DNA from: [Eubacterium] saphenum | Lineage (GTDB): Bacteria; Bacillota; Clostridia; Lachnospirales; Anaerotignaceae | DNA: 64,000 bases | Direction: 5' to 3' | NCBI GenBank assembly: GCA_004557645.1 | Contig: SFGI01000013.1 | Location: 1-64,000, forward strand | Shown here: positions 8,432 to 17,389 of the stretch, piece by piece | Layout of the letters: every line of letters begins with the position of its first letter | How positions within the stretch are numbered: position 1 is the stretch's first letter | Notes under the pieces: model-generated | The model's input: the letters and a program-made list of their open reading frames with translations, nothing else | What the model was told of the DNA's origin: nothing | Databases searched by the model: none | Program-made: the position numbers and the translations under genes

Positions 8432-9709
8432 TTATTTCCAGAATTCGAAATCCAAATCATAGATATGAACAGTATCGCCTTCCTGAATGCCTTTTGCCTC
8501 CAGTGCTTCGATGATACCTTTTTCTTTCAGATATTTCTGGAAGAATGCAAAGCCTTTTTCCGTATCGATATTGGTGTAGCCAATCATCTTTTCTACACCG
8601 ACACCGGAAACCACGAAATAGCCTTCTTCCACTTCTTCGATGGTGAAAGGTTCCTGATCCACCTTCACTTCATCATATTCTTCATATTCTTCCTCGAATA
8701 CGATATCTTCGGGGTATTCTCTCAGGATCTTGCCGACCTCCGTCAGCAGCTCATCCAGACCTTTGTTTGTGGCTGCGGAAATGGGGAATACTTTGTAGCC
8801 CTTTGCTTCGTAAACCTCTTTCAGTCTTGCCACATTTTCCTCGGAACCGGGAATATCGGTTTTATTTGCTGCAATGACCTGAGGGCGTTTCATCAGGTCT
8901 TCCTTATATTCCGCCAATTCTCTGTTGATCTTTTCCACGTTTTCCACAGGGTCGTCGCCTTCCACGCCGGCTGCGTCTACTACATGGATGAAAACCTTGG
9001 TACGTTCCACATGGCGCAGGAATTCATGACCCAGACCAACGCCTTCGCTGGCGCCTTCCACCAGACCGGGAATATCCGCCAAAACGAATTTATCGCCAAA
9101 TCTGCCTTCTACCACGCCCAGATTGGGGGACAATGTGGTAAAGTGATAGTTTGCGATCTTGGGGTTTGCGTTTGTTACCATGGAAAGCAGTGTGGACTTC
9201 CCAACGTTGGGGAAACCAATCAGACCAACGTCTGCGATCAGCTTCAGTTCCAGGATCACATCATATTCCTTAGCGATTCTGCCGGGTTCTGCATATCTGG
9301 GTGCCTGTCTGGTAGGGGTTGCGAAGTGCTGATTGCCCTTGCCGCCTTTGCCGCCATAAATCAGGATTTTTTCTTCGCCGTGGCGGGTGATATCCGCCAT
9401 GACTTTACCGCTTTCCGCTTCACGGATGACTGTACCAACGGGGACTTTGATGATAACATCCTCGCCGTCTGCGCCGAAGCAGTTGCGCTTGCCGCCGGGC
9501 TCGCCGTTGGTTGCGGCGAATTTTCTTTTATAGCGGAAATCCATCAGGGTATTCATGCCGCTTTCGCCCACAAAAACAACGTTGCCGCCCTTGCCGCCGT
9601 CGCCGCCGTCGGGGCCGCCGTGGGTGATGTATTTCGCGCGGAAAAAGGAAACCTTGCCGTCGCCGCCGTTGCCGCCTTTTACATGGATCTTGACTCTATC
9701 TACAAACAT
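8432..9709 (-). CDS. obgE: GTPase ObgE/CgtA
   Basis: 425 residues from the ATG at 9709, which follows AAAGGAGA; an in-frame extension to 9772 runs through a hairpin and is not used. The Obg fold (residues 1-158, MFVDRVKIHVKGGNGGDG...) carries the glycine-rich repeats; the G domain has GFPNVGKST (P-loop), DIPGLVEGA (G3) and NKTD (G4); the C-terminal OCT domain ends in DLDFEFWK. It binds the 50S ribosomal subunit and acts in ribosome maturation, stringent response and cell-cycle control. The usual neighbours rplU-prp-rpmA lie upstream, but separated by an unusual 466-base hairpin array. Confidence 0.97.
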   Translation of the reverse strand: MFVDRVKIHVKGGNGGDGKVSFFRAKYITHGGPDGGDGGKGGNVVFVGESGMNTLMDFRYKRKFAATNGEPGGKRNCFGADGEDVIIKVPVGTVIREAESGKVMADITRHGEEKILIYGGKGGKGNQHFATPTRQAPRYAEPGRIAKEYDVILELKLIADVGLIGFPNVGKSTLLSMVTNANPKIANYHFTTLSPNLGVVEGRFGDKFVLADIPGLVEGASEGVGLGHEFLRHVERTKVFIHVVDAAGVEGDDPVENVEKINRELAEYKEDLMKRPQVIAANKTDIPGSEENVARLKEVYEAKGYKVFPISAATNKGLDELLTEVGKILREYPEDIVFEEEYEEYDEVKVDQEPFTIEEVEEGYFVVSGVGVEKMIGYTNIDTEKGFAFFQKYLKEKGIIEALEAKGIQEGDTVHIYDLDFEFWK

Positions 9710-9728
9710 TTTTCCATCTCCTTTCCTA

Positions 9729-10165
9729 GCGAGGCTCTGCCTCGCGCTCCGCAAGGGAAATTGATCAAGCATCTTTCCTTCGGAAAGACGGCTCCGCCGC
9801 CGCCTTATTCTTGGCGGTGCTCACATTCCCTTGACCCTTATACTACCCAAAACTTCGTTTTGGGTAGAACAATTTCAACTTTTTCGTCAAAAACGGAACA
9901 ACATTCCGTTTCTCACGAAAAAGGCTTCAAATGATGATACCATCCATTTGAAGCCATTATGCACACAAAAATTATTTTCAAGCAGCGGAAAGGCTTGGAA
10001 AACGAAGCGTTTTCCAACTGAACTCCGCAGGGGGAATTCATTTCCACCGAGGAAAACAGTGAGTTTCAAGGCATTTATGCCGCCGGAACTCATCTGTTTA
10101 TACATCTGTTTAAGCTTGTCAAAATCCTGATTTTGACAAAGGGTGTCGACTTCGTCGACACCCTC
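9729..10165. repeat. Array of short perfect hairpins between rpmA and obgE
   Basis: This 466-base gap (9,710-10,175) contains no convincing gene. Read on the minus strand it holds a succession of perfect inverted repeats with 3-5 base loops: GGGTGTCGAC-GAA-GTCGACACCC (about 10,142-10,164), TTGTCAAAATC/ATTTTGACAA, GGAAAACG-CTT-CGTTTTCC, GGCTTCAAAT/ATTTGAAGCC with a following T-run, AACGGAA/TTCCGTT, CTACCCAAAAC-GAA-GTTTTGGGTAG, CTTTCC-GAA-GGAAAG and GCGAGGC-AGA-GCCTCGC (9729-9745). The first and the GGCTTCAAAT hairpins could be terminators for rpmA; the last abuts the obgE Shine-Dalgarno. Many share a GAA loop. It resembles a mosaic of REP-like elements. Confidence 0.6.
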
Positions 10166-10175
10166 ATTCGCAATC

Positions 10176-10466
10176 TTATTCAGCGATTTCGACAGGGTAA
10201 ACAGAAACCTGTTTTTTGTCTCTGCCTTTTCTTTCATATTTCACACGGCCATCAACCAGAGCGAACAGTGTATCGTTGCCGCCCTTACCAACGTTTACGC
10301 CGGGATGGATCTTTGTGCCTCTCTGTGTGTATAAGATATTGCCAGCCAGAACGTACTGACCGTCTGCACGTTTTGCACCAAGTCTCTTAGCATTGGAGTC
10401 ACGACCGTTCTTTGTGGAACCGCCGCCTTTATGGTGCGCGAAGAACTGAAGGTTCAATCTGAACAT
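10176..10466 (-). CDS. rpmA: 50S ribosomal protein bL27 (precursor)
   Basis: 96 residues. The protein opens with [10 protein letters not shown] followed by HHKGGGST: the short N-terminal leader is the Firmicutes-specific extension removed by the protease Prp to expose the bL27 N-terminus that reaches the peptidyl-transferase centre. The body ([17 protein letters not shown]...) is typical. It starts three bases after prp, with GAGGAGG inside the prp 3' end, in the order rplU-prp-rpmA. Confidence 0.97.
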   Translation of the reverse strand: MFRLNLQFFAHHKGGGSTKNGRDSNAKRLGAKRADGQYVLAGNILYTQRGTKIHPGVNVGKGGNDTLFALVDGRVKYERKGRDKKQVSVYPVEIAE

Positions 10467-10469
10467 GCT

Positions 10470-10802
10470 TCACACCTCCTCATGTATCAAAGTGAGATAT
10501 TTGTTGTATTCTGATGCTATATCCGACAGACCCATGACCAAAGTTTCCAAAAGAAGCTGTGTATCGTGGTCTGTCATTCCCTCGAGGGGAAACAAGACTT
10601 TGAGATAACCGCCGCGTTTTTCATCCGCTTCGCATTTGAAGGGGATGTCAGTGAATCTCTCCACAGCGTTGACTGTGTTAAAACAAAGCACTGTCACCGC
10701 GGAACAAACGATATCCTCGCCTGCTACGGCATAGCCCGCATGACCGGAAATCTCAAATCCGCAGATTTTCTGATTTTTGCGATAAATCCTAGCTTTAATC
10801 AT
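10470..10802 (-). CDS. prp: Ribosomal-processing cysteine protease Prp (YsxB)
   Basis: 110 residues. The catalytic pair is visible as GHAGYA (His at about 21) and EDIVCSAVT (Cys at about 33). Prp cleaves the N-terminal extension of bL27, encoded directly downstream, after the LNLQFFA-type motif. The ATG lies six bases after the rplU stop and lacks an obvious Shine-Dalgarno, so translation probably depends on coupling to rplU, which would keep Prp low relative to L21. Confidence 0.95.
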   Translation of the reverse strand: MIKARIYRKNQKICGFEISGHAGYAVAGEDIVCSAVTVLCFNTVNAVERFTDIPFKCEADEKRGGYLKVLFPLEGMTDHDTQLLLETLVMGLSDIASEYNKYLTLIHEEV

Positions 10803-10808
10803 GACAAA

Positions 10809-11114
10809 TTACAGGGATTTGATCTGCAGTTTTGTGAAAGGCTGTCTGTGGCCTCTTTTTTTGTGGAAGCCTTTTTTGGGTTTGTATTTGTATACTACAA
10901 CCTTTTTTGCTTTGCCGTCACCGATTACGGATGCTGTAACCGCTGCACCTTCCACGTAAGGAGCACCTACTTTGATATCGCCGTCTTTAGCCAGAACCAG
11001 AACTTTGTCGAATGTGTATTCGGAACCTGCTTCTACAGCCAGTTTTTCAACTGTGATGATATCACCTTCGGATACTTTATACTGCTTACCGCCAGTTTCA
11101 ATAATTGCGTACAT
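10809..11114 (-). CDS. rplU: 50S ribosomal protein bL21
   Basis: 101 residues starting [14 protein letters not shown] at 11114, with GAGGAGG upstream; the frame extension to 11132 lies across the ribosome-binding site. Contains the usual C-terminal [14 protein letters not shown] rRNA-binding tail. First gene of the rplU-prp-rpmA operon, with its own promoter and a structured leader. Confidence 0.97.
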   Translation of the reverse strand: MYAIIETGGKQYKVSEGDIITVEKLAVEAGSEYTFDKVLVLAKDGDIKVGAPYVEGAAVTASVIGDGKAKKVVVYKYKPKKGFHKKRGHRQPFTKLQIKSL

Positions 11115-11204
11115 GTTGACACCTCCTCGCAATTTTACTCGCTGAATGTGGTAACCGGAGCCTTTCTCCGATTTTCTCGAACCTCTTCACGCGGCTGAAC
11201 ATAC
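11115..11204 (-). promoter_or_regulatory. 5' leader of rplU, candidate L21-leader RNA
   Basis: About 90 transcribed bases between the predicted start site and rplU. CGGAG-AAAGG-CTCCG forms a central hairpin, and flanking GTGAA/TTCA-type complementarity can close an outer stem. Firmicutes carry a conserved autoregulatory 'L21 leader' at this place in front of rplU-ysxB-rpmA; the position and structure fit, the sequence match was not tested. Confidence 0.5.
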
Positions 11205-11210
11205 TCCAAT

Positions 11211-11239
11211 ATATTAGCACAGGAAAAACCCTCTGTCAA
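11211..11239 (-). promoter_or_regulatory. Sigma-A promoter of the rplU operon
   Basis: TTGACA, 17-base spacer, TAATAT preceded by TGC (extended -10). It begins only a few bases after the TPR-gene stop, so the ribosomal operon is separately initiated. Confidence 0.85.
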
Positions 11240-11244
11240 CAAAT

Positions 11245-13521
11245 TTATTCTAATTTTTCGCCGTTTTTTACTGCAGAATAAGCCTTTTCGTCACCTTTTT
11301 CCTGCAGTAGACGAAGCAAGAGCGAATGTCCTTCCTTGGTCATACATTTCCCCGCCGTAGCCTGGATCTGATAGGACTGGCGCAGAGTGGATTCCGCTTT
11401 GTCCCTGCTGCCGGCTTCGGCATAAATGCGGCCCACACGGTCGCAGAGCTTCCCGAAAGACACCGTAAATACCCCTTCTCGGGCTCCAATGGAAAGCACA
11501 CGGTCAAGTAGCGTCTCTGTATCCTTCTGATGCCCCAATTTGGCGTGGAGGGCTGCCGTTTTCAGCAGCGCCTTGGCAAAATTCTGGCTTTCCCCTTCCT
11601 TATTACGGATGGATAATGCCAATGCACTGTAATATTCCACTGCCTTCTGGGGGTCTGCATCCCCCTTTCCCTCAGGCTTGGGTGGTGTCTGGATGATCTC
11701 TTCCATTTTCTGCTGCAGGAACAGATGTCTGCGTTTTTCGTAGGTTTCATCCATGGGGAGCCCACTGCGCTTCTGTTTCGCTTCCGCTTCCGCAAAATAG
11801 GCTTCCGCCTTATCCTCGTTCCCTGCCAGTCTATGACAGTTTGCGATAGCCAGCAGATTATTTGCCGCCGCCAGCTGTTCCTGAGCAGTTTCCTCGAAAT
11901 TCACGTCATTCTTTTCCCGATACAGCTCGATGGCCTTTTCAAATTTTTTCTGTTTGATAGAAACACGGGCCAAGGCTTCCAATGTATTCAGATAGAGGGG
12001 GTTATCCTCATCCAGCATTTCCTTGCGGATCTCCGCCGTACGGGTCAGGGCTTCCTCTGCCCGTTCCAAATCTCCCGCTGTTTCATAGACCAGCCCCAGC
12101 TTTTCCAAGACCGCAGCATAACGGGGATGGTTGACCCCAAAACGGGTTTCCATGATATCCACGCCATCCTTGCACAAGCCGATGGCCTTTTCATGCTCGC
12201 CCTGCCGCCGATAAATTTCCGCCAGCAGATGCAGACACCAGACATACATACCGCTGCTTTCATCGCCGCAGGCTTTGCGGATTTCCAGTGCTTCCTTCAC
12301 GGCTTCTTCCGCCTTTTCATAAACATTCTGCTTTTCGTAAAGCTTGCCCATGGTGGTCAGGGTATCGGCACAGGCGGTGTTTTTCCCCTCATGGATGGTT
12401 CTGCGGATGGCAAGGGCATCCTCAAAGCAGCGCAGGGCTTCGTCCGCCTTCCCCATATTATCGTAGAGGGTGCCCATGCTCATCAGGCAGGCCGCCACCT
12501 GCGGGTCTTTTTCCCCCAGCATGGCTTTTTTCTGATTCAAAGCCTTGATATTCAAAGCAAGGGCTTTTTTGAATTCCTTTTTCCCTGCGTAATCCACGCT
12601 CAGATTATTCAGGGCATCGGCATAGAAGATATGCTCCTTCCCCAGCATCCGTTCCACGATATCCAGCACTTCCCGATGGAGCTCCAAGGCCTTATCGTAC
12701 TGCCCATCCTTGCAGCAGATGGCCGCCAGCGAATTCAGGCTGTTCATAAAATCCAGATGGTCCTCGCTCATCAGCTTTCTGCGGATATCCACAGCCTTTT
12801 CGCAGTATTCCACCGCCAGATCCATCAACCCAGCCTTTTCGCAGACAGAAGCCAAGGTCAGCACGTTAATCATGTAGTAGAAATTATCGTTGCCCCGAGC
12901 CTTTTCAATCAAATCTAAGCAAACCTCATAATAATAGATGGCTTTTTTGAAATTGCCTTTGGCATCGTAGGCTCTCGCCATAGCACCGTGCAAATCAGCC
13001 AAGTCCAGCATGGTAAATTCCTTGCACTGTCTGGCCCGCTGCAAGGCTTTGGTATGACATTCAATGGCCTTATCCGTATCCTGCAGCAATTCATATGTAT
13101 TGCCCATGTGATACAGGCTGTGGATATAATCGGCATGTTCTCTGCCCAGCTTGGCATCTCGGATCTCCAATACCTTGTTATGCAGTTTCAGGGCCTCTTC
13201 CTGCCTGCCAAGGTGGTTAAAAACGATAGCCAGATTGTTCAGCGTATCCGCATAGGAAAGGCTTTCCCCGCTGTAATCCTTTTTCAGCTCTGCCGCCTTT
13301 TTATAATATTCCGCCGCCCGGTCGTAAAGCTGGACCTGATCGAAAACTACAGCCAGATTGCTCATGTCCACGGCATATTCCATGCAGTCGCAGTCATCAT
13401 TCTCCACATAAATATTTAAAAGGTTTTTTCCCAGGACGATCGCCTTTTTGTAGTCCCCATTTTTATATGCTTCGAAAAATTCATTTCGTACTCTTTTGAT
13501 CTCTCCGATATAAAACGCCAT
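11245..13521 (-). CDS. Large tetratricopeptide-repeat protein
   Basis: 758 residues made almost wholly of about fourteen 42-residue TPR units of the kinesin-light-chain type (for example 'YADTLNNLAIVFNHLGRQEEALKLHNKVLEIRDAKLGREH'). No signal peptide, membrane segment or enzymatic domain is seen, so it is a cytoplasmic protein-interaction scaffold. Its ATG overlaps the recX stop by one base (TGATG), with GGAGGTGAGG upstream, so the two are coupled. Partners are unknown; no adjoining effector gene suggests one. Confidence 0.85.
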   Translation of the reverse strand: MAFYIGEIKRVRNEFFEAYKNGDYKKAIVLGKNLLNIYVENDDCDCMEYAVDMSNLAVVFDQVQLYDRAAEYYKKAAELKKDYSGESLSYADTLNNLAIVFNHLGRQEEALKLHNKVLEIRDAKLGREHADYIHSLYHMGNTYELLQDTDKAIECHTKALQRARQCKEFTMLDLADLHGAMARAYDAKGNFKKAIYYYEVCLDLIEKARGNDNFYYMINVLTLASVCEKAGLMDLAVEYCEKAVDIRRKLMSEDHLDFMNSLNSLAAICCKDGQYDKALELHREVLDIVERMLGKEHIFYADALNNLSVDYAGKKEFKKALALNIKALNQKKAMLGEKDPQVAACLMSMGTLYDNMGKADEALRCFEDALAIRRTIHEGKNTACADTLTTMGKLYEKQNVYEKAEEAVKEALEIRKACGDESSGMYVWCLHLLAEIYRRQGEHEKAIGLCKDGVDIMETRFGVNHPRYAAVLEKLGLVYETAGDLERAEEALTRTAEIRKEMLDEDNPLYLNTLEALARVSIKQKKFEKAIELYREKNDVNFEETAQEQLAAANNLLAIANCHRLAGNEDKAEAYFAEAEAKQKRSGLPMDETYEKRRHLFLQQKMEEIIQTPPKPEGKGDADPQKAVEYYSALALSIRNKEGESQNFAKALLKTAALHAKLGHQKDTETLLDRVLSIGAREGVFTVSFGKLCDRVGRIYAEAGSRDKAESTLRQSYQIQATAGKCMTKEGHSLLLRLLQEKGDEKAYSAVKNGEKLE

Positions 13522-14156
13522 CAGTCCTCACCTCCATAAGCCTTGTCCATCTGCTGAAAAGCCTCCCCGATGATATCGTAGGAATAGCCCTTCCGCAGCA
13601 AAAAATCGTATAACTGTTTTTTCTTTTTTTCATTTTCCGGGGGCCATTGTCCGCGGCTTTTCTTTTCCAGCCAGCGGAAAGCATCCCCCGCTTCGTCTAT
13701 TTCCGTCTCCGCCATCACTTCATCGATGATACGGGAGGAAATGCCCCGTTGTCTCAGTTCTATTTTGAGGGCATAACCGCTCTTAGGCTTCATCCGCAGT
13801 TTTTCTCTGATATATTTGCGGCAATATTCCCTGTCATCGGCATATCCGTATTTTTCCAGAAAGGCAATAACTTCCTCAATGGTCTCCTCGGCAAATTCCT
13901 TTTCCGCCAGCTTGCGGCGGATTTCCTGCACCGTCCGCATCTTATAGCCGATGAAATGCAAAGCCGTATCCTGGGCCTTGATATAAATGAGGTTTTTGCG
14001 GATAAAATCGATGGTTTCCTCCTCCGCCTCCTGCCCTTCCTTCAGCTTGAAATACAGGATATCCTGCATAGGCAGCGCAAAGGCATATTCGCCGTCGATG
14101 AAGATGTTGTATCTGGTCTCGTCCCGTTTCTGGGGTGTGATGGCTGTCACCAGCAT
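13521..14156 (-). CDS. recX: Regulatory protein RecX
   Basis: 211 residues from the ATG at 14156 (GAAGGAGG seven bases upstream; the upstream in-frame extension is not supported). An N-terminal beta-rich segment (TAITPQKRDETRYNIFIDGEY) is followed by three-helix RecX repeats (IGYKMRTVQEIRRKLAEKEF..., KSGYALKIELRQRGIS...). RecX binds RecA filaments and modulates recombination. recA is not in the window; the gene is coupled to a TPR gene instead. Confidence 0.88.
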   Translation of the reverse strand: MLVTAITPQKRDETRYNIFIDGEYAFALPMQDILYFKLKEGQEAEEETIDFIRKNLIYIKAQDTALHFIGYKMRTVQEIRRKLAEKEFAEETIEEVIAFLEKYGYADDREYCRKYIREKLRMKPKSGYALKIELRQRGISSRIIDEVMAETEIDEAGDAFRWLEKKSRGQWPPENEKKKKQLYDFLLRKGYSYDIIGEAFQQMDKAYGGED

Positions 14157-14242
14157 GGCACCGCCTCCTTCCTGTTTTCGTAAAGAATAATTATAGCATA
14201 TTTTGATATAAAATGCTATCAACCAAACCGGTTTTTCCACCA

Positions 14243-14275
14243 TATACAAAAGCCTTGGGACTTTTGTCCCAAGGC
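14243..14275 (-). terminator. Terminator of the GNAT gene at 14.3 kb
   Basis: AGCCTTGGGAC/GTCCCAAGGCT with a 3-base TTT/AAA-type loop, then TTTTGTAT on the minus strand. Confidence 0.85.
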
Positions 14276-14286
14276 TCTCTCTTCGT

Positions 14287-14913
14287 TTAAAACAGTTGAC
14301 CGGGCAGTTTCAGTTTTTCCTTATGGGGAAATCCTTTGTCAAAGGCTTCCACCTCTGCTTCATCCACAAAATAGCCCTGCGGTGTTGCATATTCGCCGGT
14401 AATGCCATTCAGATATCCTGCTTTCAATTCCTTGCAAAGGAAAAAGGATGCATCTTCTCCCTCCGGCAAACCATGATAGCGGATGCCAAACTCACTGGCA
14501 CAGGAAAACCCACTTTTGCCATAAAAGTCAATGTTGCCTTCAAAGCAGACTGCTCCTGCACCAAGGGCAGCTGCTTTTTCCAAAGAATAATCCAGCAGCT
14601 TCTTGCCATAGCCCTGTCTTTTGTATGCAGGTGCGATGCAAATAGGCCCCATTGTCATGATGGGAAGTTCTCTGCCATCATCAGTTTTGATGCTTGCTCT
14701 CATAAACATATTCTGTCCAATGATTTCCCCGTCTTTTTCCATGACAAAGTCAAGTTCAGGTACAAAGGCAGCATCGTTTCTCAGTTGGTGCAGTACATAA
14801 TGCTCCAGACACCCCGGGCGATACACATTCCAAAAGGATTCTCTTACAAGATTTTCTACCTGTGCATGGTCTTCTTTTTTCTCTAAACGAATGATATAGT
14901 CGTTTTGATTCAT
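14287..14913 (-). CDS. GNAT-family N-acetyltransferase (YhbS-like)
   Basis: 208 residues. The acetyl-CoA binding segment is 'IAPAYKRQGYGKKLLDYSLEKA' (R/QxxGxG/A), preceded by a beta strand 'LPIMTMGPICI'. The N-terminal 'IIRLEKKEDHAQVENLVRESFWNVYRPGCLEHY' is typical of the YhbS-type subgroup acting on small molecules. AGGAGGG lies ten bases before the ATG. Substrate unknown. Its 5' leader contains a strong hairpin (14967-14998). Confidence 0.85.
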   Translation of the reverse strand: MNQNDYIIRLEKKEDHAQVENLVRESFWNVYRPGCLEHYVLHQLRNDAAFVPELDFVMEKDGEIIGQNMFMRASIKTDDGRELPIMTMGPICIAPAYKRQGYGKKLLDYSLEKAAALGAGAVCFEGNIDFYGKSGFSCASEFGIRYHGLPEGEDASFFLCKELKAGYLNGITGEYATPQGYFVDEAEVEAFDKGFPHKEKLKLPGQLF

Positions 14914-14966
14914 GATTTTTCCCTCCTAAAAAATTGTTGACTGTCAATATTTTGGAGGTTCGACGA

Positions 14967-14998
14967 AGATTGTCTGACCTCCGGTCAGCCTACAATCT
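14967..14998 (-). promoter_or_regulatory. Leader hairpin of the GNAT gene
   Basis: AGATTGT and CTGACC pair with GGTCAG and ACAATCT, interrupted by one 3-base bulge, 54 bases before the start codon. No T-run follows, so it is not a terminator; a regulatory or stabilising role is possible. The rest of 14,914-15,146 shows nothing else I can name. Confidence 0.4.
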
Positions 14999-15146
14999 CC
15001 AAGGTGTTGTTTTTCTTCAAACAGCAAATCTCCTTTAAAATAAAAATAGAATCGTTTTGTGCCGTTCAGGCTTGATGCCCTCACAGCTTTATTCTACGCT
15101 GTTTTTTCTCCTAAGTAAATAGGATTTTGCCGTAAAATCCCTTTTT

Positions 15147-15512
15147 TCAAAGATATTTCTCAAAAAATGCTTCCAATGCCGCCTTGCCTTTTTCAAACCC
15201 CTCAGGCCCTTCGCTGTGGCCCATAGCATGGATATATTCCTCATTGCTTTCTCGATAGGTCACATGGAGGGTCCAGCTGTTGCCGCTGCACATGCACATG
15301 TCCAGCTTACAGAAATCATTCCATTCGTTTATCTTGTTTTCCCGAATGACTTTTTCCAGTTCCTCCAGTTCTTCCTCTGTCATCTGGCAGCGTTTCGCAT
15401 GCATGGTGCCGTCGAATTTATCAATCCACAGCCCTTGGGCGGGGTTATAGCGATACCATTCCATGAAACCATTGGTATCACCGAATCTGAAAGAAAACGT
15501 ATCAATCTTCAT
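15147..15512 (-). CDS. Hypothetical protein
   Basis: 121 residues, not recognised. Soluble, acidic, with a compact N-terminal beta segment (FSFRFGDTNGFMEWYRYN) and a cysteine cluster in the middle (KLDMCMCSGNSW). 'TEEELEELEKVIRENKINEWNDF' looks like the helix of small immunity/YxeA-like proteins, but this is no more than resemblance. AAGGAGG eight bases before the ATG shows it is translated. It stands alone between the rny terminator and the GNAT gene. Confidence 0.7.
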   Translation of the reverse strand: MKIDTFSFRFGDTNGFMEWYRYNPAQGLWIDKFDGTMHAKRCQMTEEELEELEKVIRENKINEWNDFCKLDMCMCSGNSWTLHVTYRESNEEYIHAMGHSEGPEGFEKGKAALEAFFEKYL

Positions 15513-15529
15513 GATATTCCTCCTTATGG

Positions 15530-15560
15530 AAAGAGCCGTCTATTCCTAGACGGCTCTTTT
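15530..15560. terminator. Terminator after rny
   Basis: AGCCGTCTA-TTCC-TAGACGGCT flanked by AAA/TTTT on both strands. Confidence 0.88.
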
Positions 15561-15577
15561 GGTTTCAGGTGTTAAAA

Positions 15578-17125
15578 TTATTTTGCGTATTCCACGGCTC
15601 TGGTTTCTCTTACCAGATTTACCTTGATCTGACCGGGGTATTCCAGTTCTTCTTCGATCTTCTTTGCGATTTCTCTCGCCAGAAGGGTCATACCTTCATC
15701 GGTCACATCTTCGGGTACTATCATAATTCGCAGTTCACGACCAGCCTGAATTGCGAAAGATTTTTCAACGCCCTTGAAGCTGTCAGCGATTTCTTCCAGC
15801 TTCTGCAATCTCTTGATGTAGGATTCCAGTGTTTCGCGTCTTGCGCCGGGTCTTGCAGCGGAAATTGCATCTGCCGCCTGTACCAGCACTGCGATGATGC
15901 TCTGAGGTTCCACATCGCCATGATGGGCTTCTACCGCATTGATGACTGTGTGGTTTTCCTTATAGCGTTTCAGCAGGCTCACGCCGATGCTGACATGGGA
16001 ACCTTCCATTTCATGGTCAACACTCTTACCGATATCATGGAGCAGACCGGCACGTTTTGCCAGAATGACATCCACGCCCAGTTCGGCAGCCATCAGACCT
16101 GCCAGATGGGCAACTTCCATAGAGTGTTTCAATACATTCTGACCATAGCTTGTACGGTATTTCAATTTACCCAGCAGCTTGATCAGTTCGGGATGCAGCC
16201 CATTGACACCTGTGTCGAAGGTTGCTGCTTCGCCTTCTTCTCTGATCGTTGTTTCCACTTCTTTTCTTGCCTTTTCCACCATTTCCTCGATACGGGAAGG
16301 ATGTACACGACCGTCTACGATCAGTTTTTCCAAAGCCAGTCTTGCGATCTCTCTTCTGATGGGATCGAACCCGGAAAGGATGACCGCTTCGGGTGTGTCA
16401 TCGATGATCAGATCGATGCCTGTCAGTGTTTCCAAAGCACGGATATTTCTGCCTTCACGGCCGATGATACGGCCCTTCATTTCATCATTGGGCAGCTGTA
16501 CTACGGAGACAGTGGTTTCTGCCACATGGTCTACCGCACAGCGCTGGATGGCATTGGCAACAATCTCTCTGGAACGTTTGTCCGCTTCCATCTTTGCCTT
16601 GCTTTCTGTTTCCTTGATGAGCAGTGTTGCTTCGTGTTTCACATCGTTTTCTACCATAGCGAGGATATGGTTCTTCGCTTCTTCGGTAGTCAGCCCGGAG
16701 ATACGCTCCAGTTCCTGAAGCTGTCTTTCTCTCAGTGCTTTTGCTTCTTCTTTCTGTCTGTCCAGTTCCTCCAGTTTCTTGGTCATATGCTCTTCTTTCT
16801 TTTCCAGAGCTTCGACCTTTCTGTCTAAAGTTTCTTCTTTCTGGAACAGACGTCTTTCATTTTTCTGAAGTTCATTTCTTCTGTCACGAACTTCTCTTTC
16901 CAGTTCATTTTTTGTCTTAATGCTCTCTTCTTTTGCTTCCAGAAGGATCTCCTTCTTCTTTGCTTCCGCTTCTTTTACCGCATCCTCCACGATCTTGCCG
17001 GCTCTTTCCTCAGCCACGCCGACCTTGCCCTCTGCGATCTTTTTACGGTAAGCGATGCCGATTACGACACCGATCAGCAAACCGACGACAGCACAGATAA
17101 TACTTATCGGATTAATGAAAAACAC
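15578..17125 (-). CDS. rny: Ribonuclease Y
   Basis: 515 residues in the usual order: an N-terminal membrane anchor ([17 protein letters not shown]), a long coiled coil (about 40-190), a KH domain ([19 protein letters not shown]) and an HD domain with [10 protein letters not shown]. RNase Y is the main endonuclease starting mRNA decay in Firmicutes. The frame begins with GTG at 17125, but the Shine-Dalgarno GGGAGG abuts it; an in-frame ATT at 17116, seven to eight bases from that site, could be the true start and would give a normal family N-terminus. Confidence 0.96.
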   Translation of the reverse strand: MFFINPISIICAVVGLLIGVVIGIAYRKKIAEGKVGVAEERAGKIVEDAVKEAEAKKKEILLEAKEESIKTKNELEREVRDRRNELQKNERRLFQKEETLDRKVEALEKKEEHMTKKLEELDRQKEEAKALRERQLQELERISGLTTEEAKNHILAMVENDVKHEATLLIKETESKAKMEADKRSREIVANAIQRCAVDHVAETTVSVVQLPNDEMKGRIIGREGRNIRALETLTGIDLIIDDTPEAVILSGFDPIRREIARLALEKLIVDGRVHPSRIEEMVEKARKEVETTIREEGEAATFDTGVNGLHPELIKLLGKLKYRTSYGQNVLKHSMEVAHLAGLMAAELGVDVILAKRAGLLHDIGKSVDHEMEGSHVSIGVSLLKRYKENHTVINAVEAHHGDVEPQSIIAVLVQAADAISAARPGARRETLESYIKRLQKLEEIADSFKGVEKSFAIQAGRELRIMIVPEDVTDEGMTLLAREIAKKIEEELEYPGQIKVNLVRETRAVEYAK

Positions 17126-17273
17126 CTCCCTTTATTCAGTTTTCAAAGTACAATTTTATTGTTTCATATAACCTGTAAGTAATGGCGAAAATACGCCTTT
17201 TTTATTTTATTACTTTTTCACATGCGTGTCAAGGAACAATTCAGCCCGATAAAGTGAATCTTAGGCAGAAGGA

Positions 17274-17309
17274 ACAAAGAAAACGCCCGAAAATTCAGCA
17301 TTTCGGACG
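17274..17309 (-). terminator. Terminator after the RNase E/G gene
   Basis: CGTCCGAAA pairs with TTTCGGGCG (one G-T pair), followed by TTTTCTTTG on the minus strand. Nothing else is seen in 17,126-17,389 beyond AT-rich upstream sequence of rny. Confidence 0.75.
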
Positions 17310-17389
17310 GTTTTCATATTTCCGCGGCAAATTTTGTCTGACATAAAAGTGATGCAATAAAATGAAAACTTTTCAGACTTCTGACAAAA

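Noticed and set aside
8465..9934. 489-codon open frame antisense to obgE
   Set aside because: Same reason: Phe/Cys-rich shadow of a highly biased gene, without a start signal.
9887..10237. 116-codon minus-strand frame after rpmA
   Set aside because: It overlaps the rpmA end and is made of the hairpin array; no ribosome-binding site.
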